Assembly: GCA_034769895.1 (NCBI GenBank)
Contig: CM068369.1
Span: forward strand, 151,359,574-151,423,573
DNA: 64,000 bases
DNA from: Magicicada septendecula
Taxonomy: Eukaryota; Arthropoda; Insecta; Hemiptera; Cicadidae
Direction of reading: 5' to 3'
Shown: positions 11,577-24,229 of the stretch, in pieces
Position numbering within the stretch: the first letter of the stretch is position 1
Layout: every line of letters begins with the position of its first letter
The notes under the pieces: model-generated
What the model saw: the letters and a program-made list of their open reading frames with translations, nothing else
What the model was told of the DNA's origin: nothing
Database searches by the model: none
Program-made: the position numbers and the translations under genes

Positions 11577-13900
11577 GGATTAAACCAAAATTGGTTTGTT
11601 CAGGTCCTTTTTCGGACGTTCCACACCTCTCCGTCCTTTCGGCTTATAATTCAATAGTTGTTTGGGGATGAGGAAGTCATCCATTCGTTAATCTTCGTTA
11701 AGACGTTCCCACGAGTTTAGCCAATATTGAGACATCCTATCGTTTATATTCATAAAATTCATTACCTGCCGTATATCGACATTTATTTTGCGATCTGAAA
11801 GAGTATATCCTACTACGTGCCTGAGAAATCTCATGTCGGCAACCTAAAATGCCACTGGCCTCGGATTTCGTTAAAGTCCAATTCTCAGACCCATAGAAAA
11901 GTGTGGGTAGGGCCATTTCCCTGTAGAACTTTAGGCATGTTTCTTTACTCGTTGATTTTAGAGTTTTCCTGATGGTTCCACGCATATAGTTGACTTTGTG
12001 TAGCTTCTTCAGAACATCACTTTTTGTATTGTACGGCACATTACACCCCAGATATTCAAAATTACTGACCTACTCCAGAACAGTATCAAATACAACAATT
12101 TCGCTCGTGAGGGATTTGCTCTATGAAAAGCCATCACTTTAATCTTCAATGTGAAGAATGTTTCTAATCCTAAAATGTTCTCGAATGTTCACTTGCCAAT
12201 TGTGTATTACACCATCATCTATATATAAATTAAAAAGCGAAGTTAATAAAGGGCAGCCTTGTCGTGCTCCACAATTGATCAGGCCCACGCTAGGAGTTGT
12301 GCTCTATCTTTCTGGCACATTTAAGATATTGTTTTCCACATAAACACTTTGTATGGCTCTAATGAGGTGCTGTGGATCTATTTCTTTGTGATTTATTATC
12401 TAAAACCTGTCTTTATTTACTCTATCAAATGCTTTTCTAAATCGATGAAAACTGTGTATGTAGCCAACTGACATTCTGCCCAACTGACATCCAATCTAAA
12501 GATTCTCTCCCCTTCCTGAAACCATGCTGGGTCTCTGAGAGAATAGTCTCCGTTATTGCATTCAATCGTCTTGGTAGAATAGATGCATACTATTGTAAGA
12601 TGTGTTAAGCAGGCTGACGCCTTTATAGTTATGGCAGTCATTACAATCTCCTTTCTTGAATATGGGGATTACCTTTGCCTTCTGCCAGTCTTCAGGAATA
12701 TATTCAGTAGTACACCAAAGATTAATAAATTTCAATAAAAGATCATGCAGTAAGGGTAGCGCATACTTTATAATCTTGAAATTCAGCGTATCAGTGCCCG
12801 GCGATTTTCTATTTTTACAGCATAGCAGAGTAGCTAACAATTCATTAATGGTCTTGTATCCACACATTCATTGATGTCTGCAAATTGTATTTCCTTCAGT
12901 TGCTCCAGGATCTACAGCTACTCATAATATCTGAATCATTCCTTCTCTGTGACATTACTTCTTTGGTTATCTCTTTCTGTTTGATTTAAATGCCGTAATA
13001 TTTTGTAAGCCTTGTCCTGCTTGCCCTCCACATTGTGCTCTATATTACTTACATATTTGTCCCAACTAATTCGTTTGATTTTCATTATTTCTCTCTTGGC
13101 AATGGCGCAGCGGAGCTTATCTGATCAGTCTTTAAAGCTAGGTGTTTCAAATAAGCCTGTCTCTTAGCATGTAGTATTTATGATTTTTCCACTATCATCA
13201 TCCCATATACTCAGTCCTCGGTGTCCGTATCTATTATTTTGGAGTAGACGTAATTTAAAGTTTAGTTGGGGCACTGGCGCTCTATGGGCCGCACCTTTCC
13301 CCACTAACAAGGTATACAGACAAGGTCAGACAGATTCAAAGTCACATTCTCTAAAACACTTCGTACCCTCTACTAAACGCCATAGTTTTAATTTAATTCA
13401 CTAAAACATCAATTATTGACTGAACTCCTCTAGCGCACGAAGTATACGTACGTGTATCTCTTTATGCGGAAAGAACGTGTTGTTTTATACGCCAAAATTA
13501 ATGAGCCTTCGTCCCATTATCATCTTCAGTTCTTTCAACGTGACTTCCCGTTATAAGTCTTATAAGGTAGTTTTCAACTAGTGCATTCAATTCCCTAGCT
13601 ACTGTTTTATGATTGTTTCTGTTTACGTTGTTGACAACGTTTTGTAGGATCTCATAAAATTCTTCTCTGAGTTTTCTTTACGACCATCTACTGGACTCTA
13701 TAAAGCTACCAATGTTGTGTATCCATTCCTTTCTTCTGAGTTCTGTTTTAAGATTGAAAATCTGGAGCTTAAGACCCTAGTTGTCAAATCCAATACTTTA
13801 AAAGAAGTGTTTAACTCCTCACGATGGCTAGTTACCAAGGGGATTATACTCTCAATCTCTCTTCCCTGAGCCTCGAGGAAACCTTTGATCATTATACAGA
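11577..13900 (-). pseudogene. Non-LTR retrotransposon with APE endonuclease and reverse transcriptase, degraded
   Basis: Reading down the minus strand, 13880-13430 resembles an APE-type endonuclease: RVLSSRFSILKQNSEE, SPVDGRKENSEKNF, a Y-ILQ-VVN helix, then decayed LNAxVEN and HxYTxxARGxQSIID equivalents. From 13130 the RT follows: SWDKYVSNIEHNVEGKQDKA, KNRKSPGTDTLNFKIIKYAL, IPEDWQKAKVIPIFKKGDCN, and RQGCPLLTSLFNLYIDD near 12290-12240. Positions 12039-11740 give GTIRKTLKSTS, ALPTLFYGSENWTLTKSE, and the end carries PKGRRGVERPKK. The intact enzyme nicks target DNA and primes reverse transcription there. Many stops and frameshifts interrupt it. The domain order is complete from mid-endonuclease to C-terminus; a first ORF is not visible. 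Confidence 0.8.
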
Positions 13901-14006
13901 TGTAATTTGTACATGTAATTAAGCAAATATGAAAGTATTGAATATAACTGTAGCATTGAATATTATTTAGTGTTTTATCAGGTAAATTAAATATAATTTT
14001 TACTTA

Positions 14007-14169
14007 TTGGATTTCGTTGTCCATGACGTGTCCGTTACTTAACTAAATATCACTATAGTATTGACGCCTTCTATAGGTGAAAGCCGGTTCAGGCTGTAAG
14101 GTAAAACTTTACGTTTTTACTTATAAAAAACATAGTATTCCGAGTCGTAAATACTATAGTGATATTTAG
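14007..14169. repeat. PLE tail sequence enclosed by 20-bp inverted repeats
   Basis: TTGGATTTCGTTGTCCATGA and on to 14037 matches 4649-4680 in the same orientation. The next part, 14062-14149 (GGTTCAGGCTGTAAGG, then TTTACGTTTTTAC and TTCCGAGTCG), matches 4690-4798 in the opposite orientation. Perfect arms of CTAAATATCACTATAGTATT at 14043-14062 and its reverse complement at 14150-14169 flank the inverted core. No PLE coding sequence remains beside it. Confidence 0.75.
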
Positions 14170-15787
14170 ATAATTTTTACATTTCACTCTTTAAGGATTT
14201 ATGAATTCTCACGGGGTTCTGGGTTGAATTCGCAGATTTGAAATTTGTAACAGAGTCCTGACGTATTTAAAAGAATGTAATGAAGTACGATGTGATAATG
14301 TATGTAAATTCTTGAAACTATATATATATATTTCAACTTAAGGTTAGTTAAGTGGATTTCAAATGTTATCTTTATTATTGACGTAATGTCGGCTCTGGAC
14401 ACTTGCATGTTCAGGGTATAATAATGATTGTAACAAACACAGACTCTACAACCGTAATTATAAAAACATTTCTACCATTACTTTGAAGTGAAACCTTTTA
14501 ACTGTCATTGCTAAAAACCATTTTCTATTTTAGCCTAAACTCTTTACAAAAAACTGTTCATCGTAAATAAATTTCTGGAATAAAATTATAAAAATGTAGG
14601 CAACAATTAAAATGGTATTTTTGTAGAACTGAGATACGGCAAGGCAGTTTTACCAATACAACAATCTGACCGTGCATCGTATGGCTGATTGAATCAATTA
14701 TGCGGTAAAGTACAAAGTTTAGTTGCACTTAAAATGATTTGGATCCTTTTCCGTAGTCATGCTATTTTAAGGTATACAATGTCAGATTACAACATAACTT
14801 ACAATTATCTTCCTTAGCTTAACGAGGAACGCGAGAGAAACCAAAATGTAATTGAAACCCTAAATTTATAAATGCATTAACTTAAATAAAGAAGAGATTT
14901 GCTTTACAATAATGATTGCCTGACTTCTTTTTCCAATTCGAAGAAAGAAAATACGTAATATTGTTTAAAAACCTCAACCAACAGATTTATTTTTTTAAGA
15001 GAAAACCATAATTCTGGCAGATAATTTTACAAAAAAAAATTAAAAAAATGTAGTAATATAGATTTGAAAACACTTTTCTCAGAAGTTACAGCCAGGTAAG
15101 ATTCGCCCATATTTCTGTTCTGAATTCGGCAGTCCCGAGAACACGAATTAAGGGGCAACTTAATATTACAGTATTTCGTGATATGCATATTTGTGTCCTA
15201 GATCTAGGCCTATATGCAAAATATTGGAGTTTAAAAAACATTTACGTTTAGAGTAGACTTTGTTAACTCTGACATATTTTTACTTTGTTAACTTTGTAAA
15301 ATTGATAATAAACAGAAACCAATTACAAATAAATTTTGTTGAGAATTCCACTATGAGGAAACGAATGTCGATAACGTCAGTTATAGACGAACAAACGTTT
15401 TGAGAAACTTGTGTTAAATTAAGACAAATCGTGGCAGAACGTTTTTTGTCAATTTCTCAGTATTTTTGTATATAGACTACTGTCTTCACTAAGTTCTCCG
15501 TTGTACCTACATAAAGAATGGACATTTTTAGATAGCGCAGTAGAGTGTTATAGAAATAGTACTAATAATAAACTATTTTGGATATCAGGATACATTTTGC
15601 ATCAAGTTTATTCTTGTCATCCCATCCAATTCATTCATTCAGTAATGGAGAACGTTCAGAACCACACTTCCGGAAATACCAAACCGACTGTAAGAAGCAA
15701 TTTAGTGAAAATAAATAACAAAAATATATAAACCAGATGAAATAATTACTACATGCTTCTGAATTATTTATATACACCTATGTAATA
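14170..15787. other. AT-rich spacer
   Basis: No recognised coding or RNA gene. A 76-codon open frame at 15501-15731 (+) has no family resemblance. TAGGCCTA occurs at 15205. Confidence 0.4.
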
Positions 15788-17900
15788 CAGTAGCCCATCG
15801 ACTATCCGAACTTCTCGGGACAAGGGCCCGTTCGGATAATAGACCGTAAATTGAAAACATTAATTCTCTTTACGAAAACAAAGGTTTTGATTACAAAATC
15901 ACTTGTAACATACTGTTATATAATTACAGCAACCTGTATACTGTACTGTAACGTATTATTAAGGCTTAAAATCATTGAATTAAAACTGCGCGTAATTAAT
16001 AAAAGTTAATTTAAACAAAGTTAGAGTTTAATGACAAACATTGTACCATAAAATTAATTAAAAATTACAAACAAAGAAAACATACAGTCCCATGGATTTA
16101 CACTTTTTTGAAGACTTGTTCTATCACTGTCTGCTTCAAACCCATACCCCGTTTTATCGCTTGCTAAAGGCCGAAGTCGTTTAAGATTCATAAGTTGAAT
16201 TCAGTCTATCTCGTATTCTGTTTCGGCCCACTTTAGAACAGTCTCAAGTGCGTCAAAAGCTTTTGCTGCCGTCGATGGTTTTGTATTAGTAGCATTGACG
16301 CAATTTTCATCTGAATCTGTTTCGTTTTCATTACGTTCATTTAATGACTCAACTACCTTTTCATCGGTTAATAACTAAAAACCAGGATCGGCTTCATCCA
16401 CCTTTAGCCAATCGTTAACTTCTTCTTTGTTACAGGTTTTAAACTGGGGAATATTCTGTACCATTTGATGTTTCTCATTTAACGTTTGATGTAGAAGTTT
16501 TCCCTAAGCTTGTTTCAGAGTTTCAGTTTTTATGCTATCCCAGGCATCTGCAATCATATACTCACTTTCCTTTAAGTTAAAATTTATTTTATTAACTGTT
16601 TGGATCCTTCTTCCCTTTTTACTAAGTACTAATAGGTACCTGAGACAAGATCTGCGGTAAAGCCGTTTAAATGTTTCTATAACACTTTGGTCCATTGGTT
16701 GCAATATACTTGTCACGTTCAGTGGGATAAACATCACATCAGTATCCTCATGGTGAGGTAAAGAATCAGCTGAAGGATCTGCACGTGCGTTGTCCAATAA
16801 CAACAATACAGGACCACTAATTTTATTTTCTCTTGTTATTTTTTTTATCGCAGGGACAAACACATCATTATACCACTTAGTAAAATATTCAACGTTCATC
16901 CAAGCGTTTTTTTGTTGTTGTAAGTAATTAGCTGAGAAATTATTCATATTAACGTCTTTGAAACATCTAGGTTTCTTAGATTTCCCTATAACAGTCAATT
17001 TTAATCTGTCGGAAAAACTTGCATTTGCACACGTCATAATTGTAACGCGTTCTTTTTTTTTAACTTTGAACCCAGAAACAGATTTTTCGTTTCTTAACAC
17101 TAACGTCTTTTTGAAAGAGCTTTCCAGTTAAGCCCGGTCTCATCAGCATTGTACATATTTTTAGTGTCGTACCCTTTTTCTTTTATAATAAGCAAAAATT
17201 GTTTCTTAAAATTACTAGGACTTTCAAAATTAGCAGAATGTTTTCTCTTGAAATATCTAGCTGTCGTATATCATGTCTCGAATTGAATTTTTGCAACTAG
17301 CCTGTAGTAACTTTAAAGTGTGGATCGCCTCTGAGTTTTTCGTTTATTCTAAGTGCCGTCTCACAGATGATAGGCCCAGATATAGGGTCACTCTTGCTTC
17401 TTTGTTGCACAAACCAAGTTTAGACTGCCCAATCGAAGTTGTCATTTTCGGCTGTTTTCATAGTTTTTTTGGAAGTAGCCACATCCAAAGATTCTAGTTT
17501 ATCACTGTAAGACACTAGCGTAAGTTCACTTTGTTTATGCCAGTAATCGTTGAGTTACCAACGTTAAATTCGGAAGCCAATACGCTACCTGTTTCTTCTT
17601 TCTTCAGACGATCAATAATTTTAAGATTATCGTTTACTGGCAGCACTACTCTCTGTCTTTAGCAGACATCGTAAAGCAGTTAAAGTAAAAAAAAAGAACA
17701 GCAACGAACAAATGCACTAACGTAACTCAGCTTGCAAACTGAACAAAAGCCAGGGTGGTAGACTGACGTTGAATGATGTCATTGGTGTCTCAGACTTTCT
17801 GTGACAGAGACTTCCGCTGACACGGATTGTTTATCAATATTGTAAATGTGTTTATCGAAGTTTGTTTATGTAATTGCGTATAATGCCTTTATTTGTAATG
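15788..17900 (-). mobile_element. Tigger/pogo-type DNA transposon, one terminal repeat lost
   Basis: The low-coordinate end begins after a TA at 15786-15787 with CAGTAGCCCATCGACTATCC, then a GAACTTCTCGGGAC segment and TTCGGATAATAGAC. This is a close match to the pogo/Tigger inverted terminus that reads CAGTAGACCCTCGACTATCC. The transposase on the minus strand ends toward this terminus. I do not find the partner terminus at the other side. The upper boundary is therefore approximate, set where the 5' untranslated-like sequence fades. Confidence 0.75.
16090..17680 (-). pseudogene. Tigger (DDE_1, jerky-like) transposase, broken
   Basis: From 17670 down, a decayed HTH (CENP-B type) region starts MSAKDRE and passes NLKIIDRLKKEETGSVLASEF. 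Next come an RHGIRQLDISGEK-like decayed block near 17270 and YNADETGLNWKAL at about 17160-17110, which carries the first catalytic Asp. A frameshift precedes the best-preserved block, 17100-16504: VTIMTCANASFSDRLKLTVIGK, KNAWMNVEYFTKWYNDVFVP, LLLLDNARADPSADSLPHHE (second Asp; the usual DNAPAHP is altered) and NVTSILQPMDQSVIETFKR (third Asp). An acidic tail extends to about 16200. An active protein would cut and paste at TA targets. Stops and the lost terminus make this copy inactive. Confidence 0.85.
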
Positions 17901-18289
17901 ATAATGTGATGTATTTATAATATACACACACTTCTTGCTTACTTGCTTACACACTTCTCAATCTTCTATTGTGGTGTATTCGTTGTTCATAATCTAAAGA
18001 TACCATACATATGATTTATAATAAAGTTTTAATTACTCACATTCTTACTTTAGATCGATTTCGCTCATGACCATCGACAGGGTATGTACACTGTGCACTC
18101 GCGGTCACAATATTGTAAAATAGTTACTATTTACAAAAAACGAATTCATAAACACCGACTCCAAACACTGATTCGTACATTTGTGTCCAAAGTTCCTCGA
18201 GAACTGATTTTGTTGCGGAGTGTTTATGTTCACATTCAAGTCTATATATTATATCAGCTGATTACTGTATGTTGATTTTCATTTTGCCG

Positions 18290-18770
18290 CAATATCTTAA
18301 ATGTGATACGATTTTTGAAGTCCATCATGATGTTCAATAGATTTCCGTGGCCCCCTTTTTTACATGTTTGTATATTCGGTATTGTTCTTATATATTAGAT
18401 CATATTTGATCATTGCATGTTTTCAGTACTGTTAAAGGTGGCTGTATTGGACCATATTCATAAGACTGTTGTTTTATGTATTTGGCTACTGTTGAGTCCG
18501 GATTTGAATGTTGAGAACGTCTGGTGTGTTCTATATATCTGTGTTTAAAGGATCTTGATGTGAAACCTATGTTTTTTTGTTGTACCGCACATTATATTCT
18601 GTCGAGTTAGCATGCTGACATTGATATTGGTAGACACCAATTTTTTCATAAATGCTTTTCTTTTTTGTATTGCTATTTTCTGATTGTTGTAGATGTTATT
18701 GTTTGTTGGAGATTGTATTGTTTGATTGATACTCGTATTTTGCAAATTTTCTAGCTAACTTTTGTCGTCA
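18290..18770 (-). pseudogene. PLE GIY-YIG endonuclease fragment
   Basis: Minus-strand frames give IGVYQYQC (the GIY half), then after a frame change a F-SRSFKHRYIEHTRRSQHSN block, DSTVAKYIKQQSYEYGPIQP and LTVLKTCND. The order GVY-C, R-F--R--EH, N-DST-AK-I and YGPI is characteristic of PLE GIY-YIG domains, where the Arg and His residues flank the cleavage site. Frame changes and stops are frequent. The reverse transcriptase portion is absent. Confidence 0.65.
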
Positions 18771-19309
18771 ATGTAATGTGCAGGTATGAAGGTATTCCTC
18801 TATACTAGGTATGCAGGTATAGCGATGATGTGCTTCTATTTGTATTTACAGTTAAAGCTAGTGTAAAGTTTAGAAGCTTCTTTTTAAAAGCTAATACGAA
18901 TGTGTTACTTCTCACAATAATTATGTTTTCTCATAGTATAGTTTTATGCAACTATTATCAGAACGTAAGGTAAAGTAACAAAAGGTAAAGTTAACAGCTC
19001 TGTTAATACAAGTTTAAAATAAACGTAAAATTTGATTATAATGGAAGGTTAGTTATATTACGTGGAGGGGGGAAGGAATATTATTAAGAAGATTTCTAAA
19101 AACTTAATTTCGCTGTACGTAGTTAGCAATTTGACGTCTTTTACCCCTGTAGAGGAGGATGAACATTTTGAAAGAAATATTCTACCCATCTCCTTTGTCT
19201 GAACAAAACGTGTATCAGAATTTACAGAATTGCTTACAGTATACCCTAATTGTTGTCAGTTAATTTCTACAATCGAATAATTTCATGAAGGTGCTTAATA
19301 AGGGAGTTA

Positions 19310-19399
19310 ATGATAATGATGACGATGATGATGGTGTAAGTAGTAGTATAGTAAATAGTATTAAGTAGTTAGTAGTAGTAATTATTAAGTAGTAGTAGC

Positions 19400-19479
<80 letters not shown>

Positions 19480-19590
19480 GCCTAGTAGTAACAGTAGCAG
19501 TAGCAGCAGTAGTAGTATAGTAATAATATAACAATATTATTATTAATAATAATAGGAAGAAGAAGAAGTAGAAGAAGAAGAAGAAGAATG
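19310..19590. repeat. Triplet microsatellites: (GAT)n, (TAG)n and (AAG)n
   Basis: GAT-rich text at 19310-19335 runs into a long, nearly perfect TAG/GTA array at about 19390-19480. An imperfect AGC/AGT stretch follows, then (AGA)n at 19555-19589. An open frame of poly-Thr on the minus strand is an artefact. Confidence 0.95.
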
Positions 19591-19793
19591 TAACTTGCTG
19601 GAAATAAACCAATGACTTAACTTTTGTTTCGTTCAGTCGTTTACAGTGAAATTAAAGTAGGATGGTTGTACTTCTACTCAGTTATTTTATACTGAATTGT
19701 TTTTTGCTGTGTTTATAAAGAGGACAAACCGGAGGCGTCGTTCTAACTAGAGACGAATTAGTGCCATAAATTAAGTACCCCGACTGTGTAGAA

Positions 19794-20646
19794 CAGTGGT
19801 TTCCCACTTAAAAGTGCCTCAGGGCCACAATTGAACTCGCATTATAAGCAATAAATTTTTGAGAAATAGTGTAAAAATAAAAAAAGGCATTATTTAATTG
19901 TAAAAAGTAAAAAGAGGCAATTTGTACATTTAGCATATGTTACTACATATATTTAACGGTACAATTTGTATTATGTTAGTATAATAATGAAGATAAGGAA
20001 GATATTAAAAATTGTAGGCCTATATCTGCATAAAATCTTCATGCGAAAATTGAGATCTATCTGCAGGAGTCACTAAATCGTGACGTCCACATTGACGTGA
20101 GTTGTTGCTAGTTTCAGTAACTGAAGCAGAGAATCTGTTAACCGATTTTTGCAGTCTTTAATGATTGACTTAATTGTGGATAACACGCTTGCTACAGGTT
20201 TTCTGTCAAAAATTTCGCAGATTTGGGAACCGTTTGCTAGTTCGCTTAAATAAAGTGGGCACCTTTTTCGCCTTGTCTGCAAGAAGGGATCAGTTTGTAA
20301 ATCACACAGTTCTAGTTGAATGTGAGTTGGTTGTTATACAACGAGATCACCAAGAGCATCATTAAATAGCGATGCACTGTTTTTCACTATTTTAAATTAT
20401 TTCAATTTTATGATAAAATTGTCTATGATTTCTTGAACATTTGCAACAAATTCTGTACAATAATGTATATCAACATTTTAAAGTTTTCTGGTCTTTGCCG
20501 ACAGCTTGCAAATAAGCTAATTGCCAAAGAACATTTGAAAATGTTTAAAGTATTTTTAAAGTTACTAGCGTAAAGTAATTTTTGATAAGTAATTATTTAA
20601 TTGGTTTTGCAAGATAAGGTCGCGGAAAGCCAGTTGGAAATCAATG
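19794..20646 (-). mobile_element. hAT-like element remnant with transposase C-terminal fragment
   Basis: The left end CAGTGGTTTCCCACTTAAAA, followed by CTCAGGGCCACAATT, is the widespread hAT terminus of the CAGTGGTTCTCAACC type. The right end, reversed, reads CATTGATTTCCAACTGGCTT and is preceded by GGTCGCGG, the usual companion of that terminus. Inside, the minus strand at about 20390-20073 encodes LFNDALGDLVV, a stop, QPTHIQLELCDLQTDPF and KRCPLYLSELANGS. This resembles the hAT segment with an L-LELIDLQ-D motif found in ZBED5/GTF2IRD2-related transposases. I see no convincing 8-bp target duplication. The element is short (about 0.85 kb) and internally deleted. Confidence 0.6.
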
Positions 20647-22429
20647 GTTGATTTGGAATCTGTTCCCCGTGAGTATAGAATAAAAACGTTTTAGAAGTGT
20701 GATGTCCTGTATTGGCAACACTTTTTGCCTCCGGCTGGTGACTCACAAAAATCTGGAAAACTCCTTTTTATTTTTCTAGCTTGTCAAAACGTATGATAAT
20801 GTTCCATTAAAAGAGGTTTGACCAGTTATAAGAAATGTAGAGTGAGGTTGGTTCAAACTCGTAAGGATATGAGTGCCAGCATAAAAACCTGGAACAAAGT
20901 GTCAGCTGTACCTTGAATCAGTAAAGTATAAAGCCAAGGAGTCTTTACGGTACCAACTCCCTCCAAATTACATCTAACCATGCCCTCAGTCCGTATAAAT
21001 AAAAGTGTTATAAAATGGAAATAATATTTCATAATAATCTACTTTTTATCTCTGTGTTGCTGATGACCAAGTAATCCTGGTAGAAGAAGAGATAGAAGAA
21101 GATAATCCTGTATCTATAAGCTTCGATATTTGCAAGAATCGTACTGAAAAAAAGAGGGAAAATAAATTATCACTTCTAAAACAGAGTTCGTGATAGTTGC
21201 TCGTACAGGTTAGAATCTGAAGTTAGTCTTAAGGAAGATAAAAAATACACACTAATATAAATATTTATGTAGGCCTATGTAGTGAGACGAAATGGAGAAA
21301 GGAGTGACAAAACAGCGTCACGACTGGCGAAAACAAACAGTGTGCTAGTAGACTGTTGTATTTTGTTAAGTTAAAACATTACAAGTATAGTAAAATACGT
21401 ATGTATTAGTCAACAGTCACAAGCCTTGAAACTTACGGTTTACAAATATGGAAAACATTGGCCTACAGGCAGAATATGTCAAAAATAAACAAATTATAAA
21501 TGAACTTCTGAGGAAGTTCATAGGGGTTGGTAAGCAAGCAAGTGAAGACCCAAGAGCTTCAATTATTATGAGAATTAATTTGATTTGGCTAGCATGTGAA
21601 TTACTTTTGACATAATATAGGTAATTGAGAGAAACGCCTGATGTCAATGCGACAGATGTCAATGACAAATGGCCTAGCAAACTATAGACATGGACTCCAC
21701 ATCGAAGGAGGAAACTAGAAATACTTGGAAGAATTTAGAAAAAAGATGTTGATGCTGTGACTTACAGAGGTCTTACGCATGATGACCGGAAAGACAGGAT
21801 AAATTGGCCCTAAGATGAGAGAGACGGCGGAGGCTTTAACCAACTTGCTTCTTGGGGATGGGGGTGACATTTTATTTCTTGATGAACACAATAAACTGTT
21901 TATTATATCCATTGTATCTTGTAAAATAAATAATGTGAGTAAACCAGAAAGTTGTACGTACACGTAACAAGACTAAGACTCCTCTGAGTAATTTTTAAGA
22001 TCGTGCATTGACTTTTTCCTAACACATTATCAACTTTTCTGCCATAAATTATAAAAAATTTGAGTATGAATACTACATTTAACATTGACAATGCATTCGT
22101 ATAATCGTCATAAAAAGCTTAGCCTAAGTGTGTATAGCTGTAAACTACACATGACTTTACTTAATGGTAAAAGTATTTTTACTGCAACATAACATAAGTA
22201 ACATATATGACCTACGTGGCGCTTGTCACGTACTTGTTGAATCGACAGACAGACTGGAGGTCTAGTGGGTGATGCTTGCAGATTCTTGACACTACCCTGC
22301 CATGATGGGAAATCATGTAGACGTTTCTCATCAACATGACACGCTTCCGCTGACTATAATAAAAAAATAAAAACAACAACCAAGTAGTTCAGTGCTACTA
22401 ATTTGTGTTTATTCAAGGAAAAGAGGAAG

Positions 22430-22461
<32 letters not shown>

Positions 22462-23560
22462 TGAAAAAAAGAAGGGGCAGTAGAGACAACAGTAGCACTG
22501 AAACTGGAAAAGAATTAGTAGATTACTTTTGTTTGAGATCAATTAATTTATTTAACTTTGTCACTTTTATTATTAGTTGGGTACACAACATTTTGTGTGT
22601 TTGTATTGGGTAACGTAATACTGCGAGAAGCAGGGTAATACGACCGTGGTTTTTTATAGAAGCGTGAATACACATTTGATATCGATTTCCTTGGCTACCT
22701 ATTCTGTTGAAGTTGAGAGGTAAGCGCTTTCCCAGTCATCGATTTCAGTGTTAAAGTAGAACAAAACCGTTATTACGGTAACAGCTGATAGAGAAACCGG
22801 TACTAAGTACTCTGCAAGATAAGTGGTCGGTGAGTAATTATAGAAAGCAGATTAATCGCTACTTTACACGTCAGATACCAAATCCGCGTTTCTATGTTAG
22901 TTTGGCATGAACAATTTAAGTAGCTCATCGGCGATAAGTTAATTGTGTTTGCAAACCAAGTCTGTAGACTCCAATTATGACATTTCATAACATATTAATA
23001 GTTTCCTATAATTTAATAATTAGCTAAAATATCATTTTCTAAAATAAGCATATGTGTGTATTTTCGATAAAACTGGACATTTCTTAAAGAAATTCACGTT
23101 TCTCTTGCCCGTAAAAATATAAATAAACAAATTAAGAAATTGTAAATTCAGCACATTTACTAGTTGAAAAAAGAAAAGATTTATTAGCATTATGCATTGA
23201 TTACAAATTAACTGACTGTTTTAGGTTTTTGTAATGGCATAAATTATAAAGTAAATTTACTGTAATACAAACGTAGCGTTTAAGCGTAGTTTATCTTTTG
23301 TGTAGTAAGAGCTTTAAATCTTTCCGATACTACCTCAATTTTATTTCCTAAAAGTAAATATATAAAAATGATTAACATTATTTAACAGAAGTAGAGTAAA
23401 GCTTTGTTCTCCAGTTTCTTTAAACTTTCAATTACTTTAGAATATACAGACTTGTTATTCGATTAGCGATTTAATTCTACATGTGCAGAAACTTTAGCTC
23501 TGGAAGGCCATCGGTTACTACAATACCCCCAGTAGATAATTTTGTTTAAGGAGCTAATTA
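20647..23560. other. Spacer with short (GA)n tract
   Basis: Only unsupported open frames of at most 87 codons. A (GA)n run lies at about 22437-22461. TAGGCCTA occurs at 21270. I recognise no element or RNA gene. Confidence 0.4.
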
Positions 23561-23589
23561 TAAATACGTACCTTTGCTAGTATAGCGCG

Positions 23590-24215
23590 GCGGTGGGCCC
23601 GACATATCGGTCGGTGTGTAAGCTCCTCTGGGGACTCAGAACAGCGGAGCAGGCCTTGTCTCCTGTCCAAGGATACGGACAGAAACCATAACAACGGCGA
23701 AGGTGGAGAAGAAAATCTTCAGCACGGTAGATCCGGCGGAAGTAAAACCCTAACTTTTAGGGGTTTGTACGGAAGGCTAAGGGAGGCAGCCCCTACAGAA
23801 AATTTAGGTTTGTCAGAACAATTTAAGATGGCAACTTTCTGAGCTTTTCTGCCACTCTTTTCTGAGCTTGGCACCCTTTATTAAGGAAGGTTATTATCAT
23901 TCATAATCTTAATGGAATACCGGACGGATCTCAAGGTAAACGACCTAGGCCTCTTAAAGACAAACGATTTGGCATAGAGGAGATATAAGGGCCGCGTTGA
24001 GGATATACGGTGTGAATGACAGGATTAGATAGTGCTCATTGCTATGGAAACAGCATATTGAGAGGATTGGTGATGACTGTCTAATAAAACAAGTATATTA
24101 TCAGACCCCAAGGAAGAAGAAACGTAGGTAGACCCAGACGAAGATGGCAGGTCTGAAGATGGAACAGGTTGTGGGCCTAAACCCTAAGGTGAGAAGAAGG
24201 AAAAGAACATACAAT
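23590..24215 (+). pseudogene. LINE pieces: possible 5' leader joined to RT C-terminal tail
   Basis: Positions 24000-24215 read on the plus strand, with frame changes, as a LINE C-terminus: DRIRxCSLLWKQHIERIGDD, CLIKQVYYQTPRKKKRR and, in a second frame, GRRNVGRPRRRWQV, then WNRLW. This GRPRRRW pattern followed by WNRL closes many insect LINE proteins. The preceding 23590-23840 is more GC-rich and holds text such as GGAAGGCTAAGGGAGGCAGC that looks like an untranslated leader. If both belong together, the element has lost nearly its whole body. The tail is supported; the leader is an inference. Confidence 0.5.
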
Positions 24216-24229
24216 CCATATTAAGTAAA

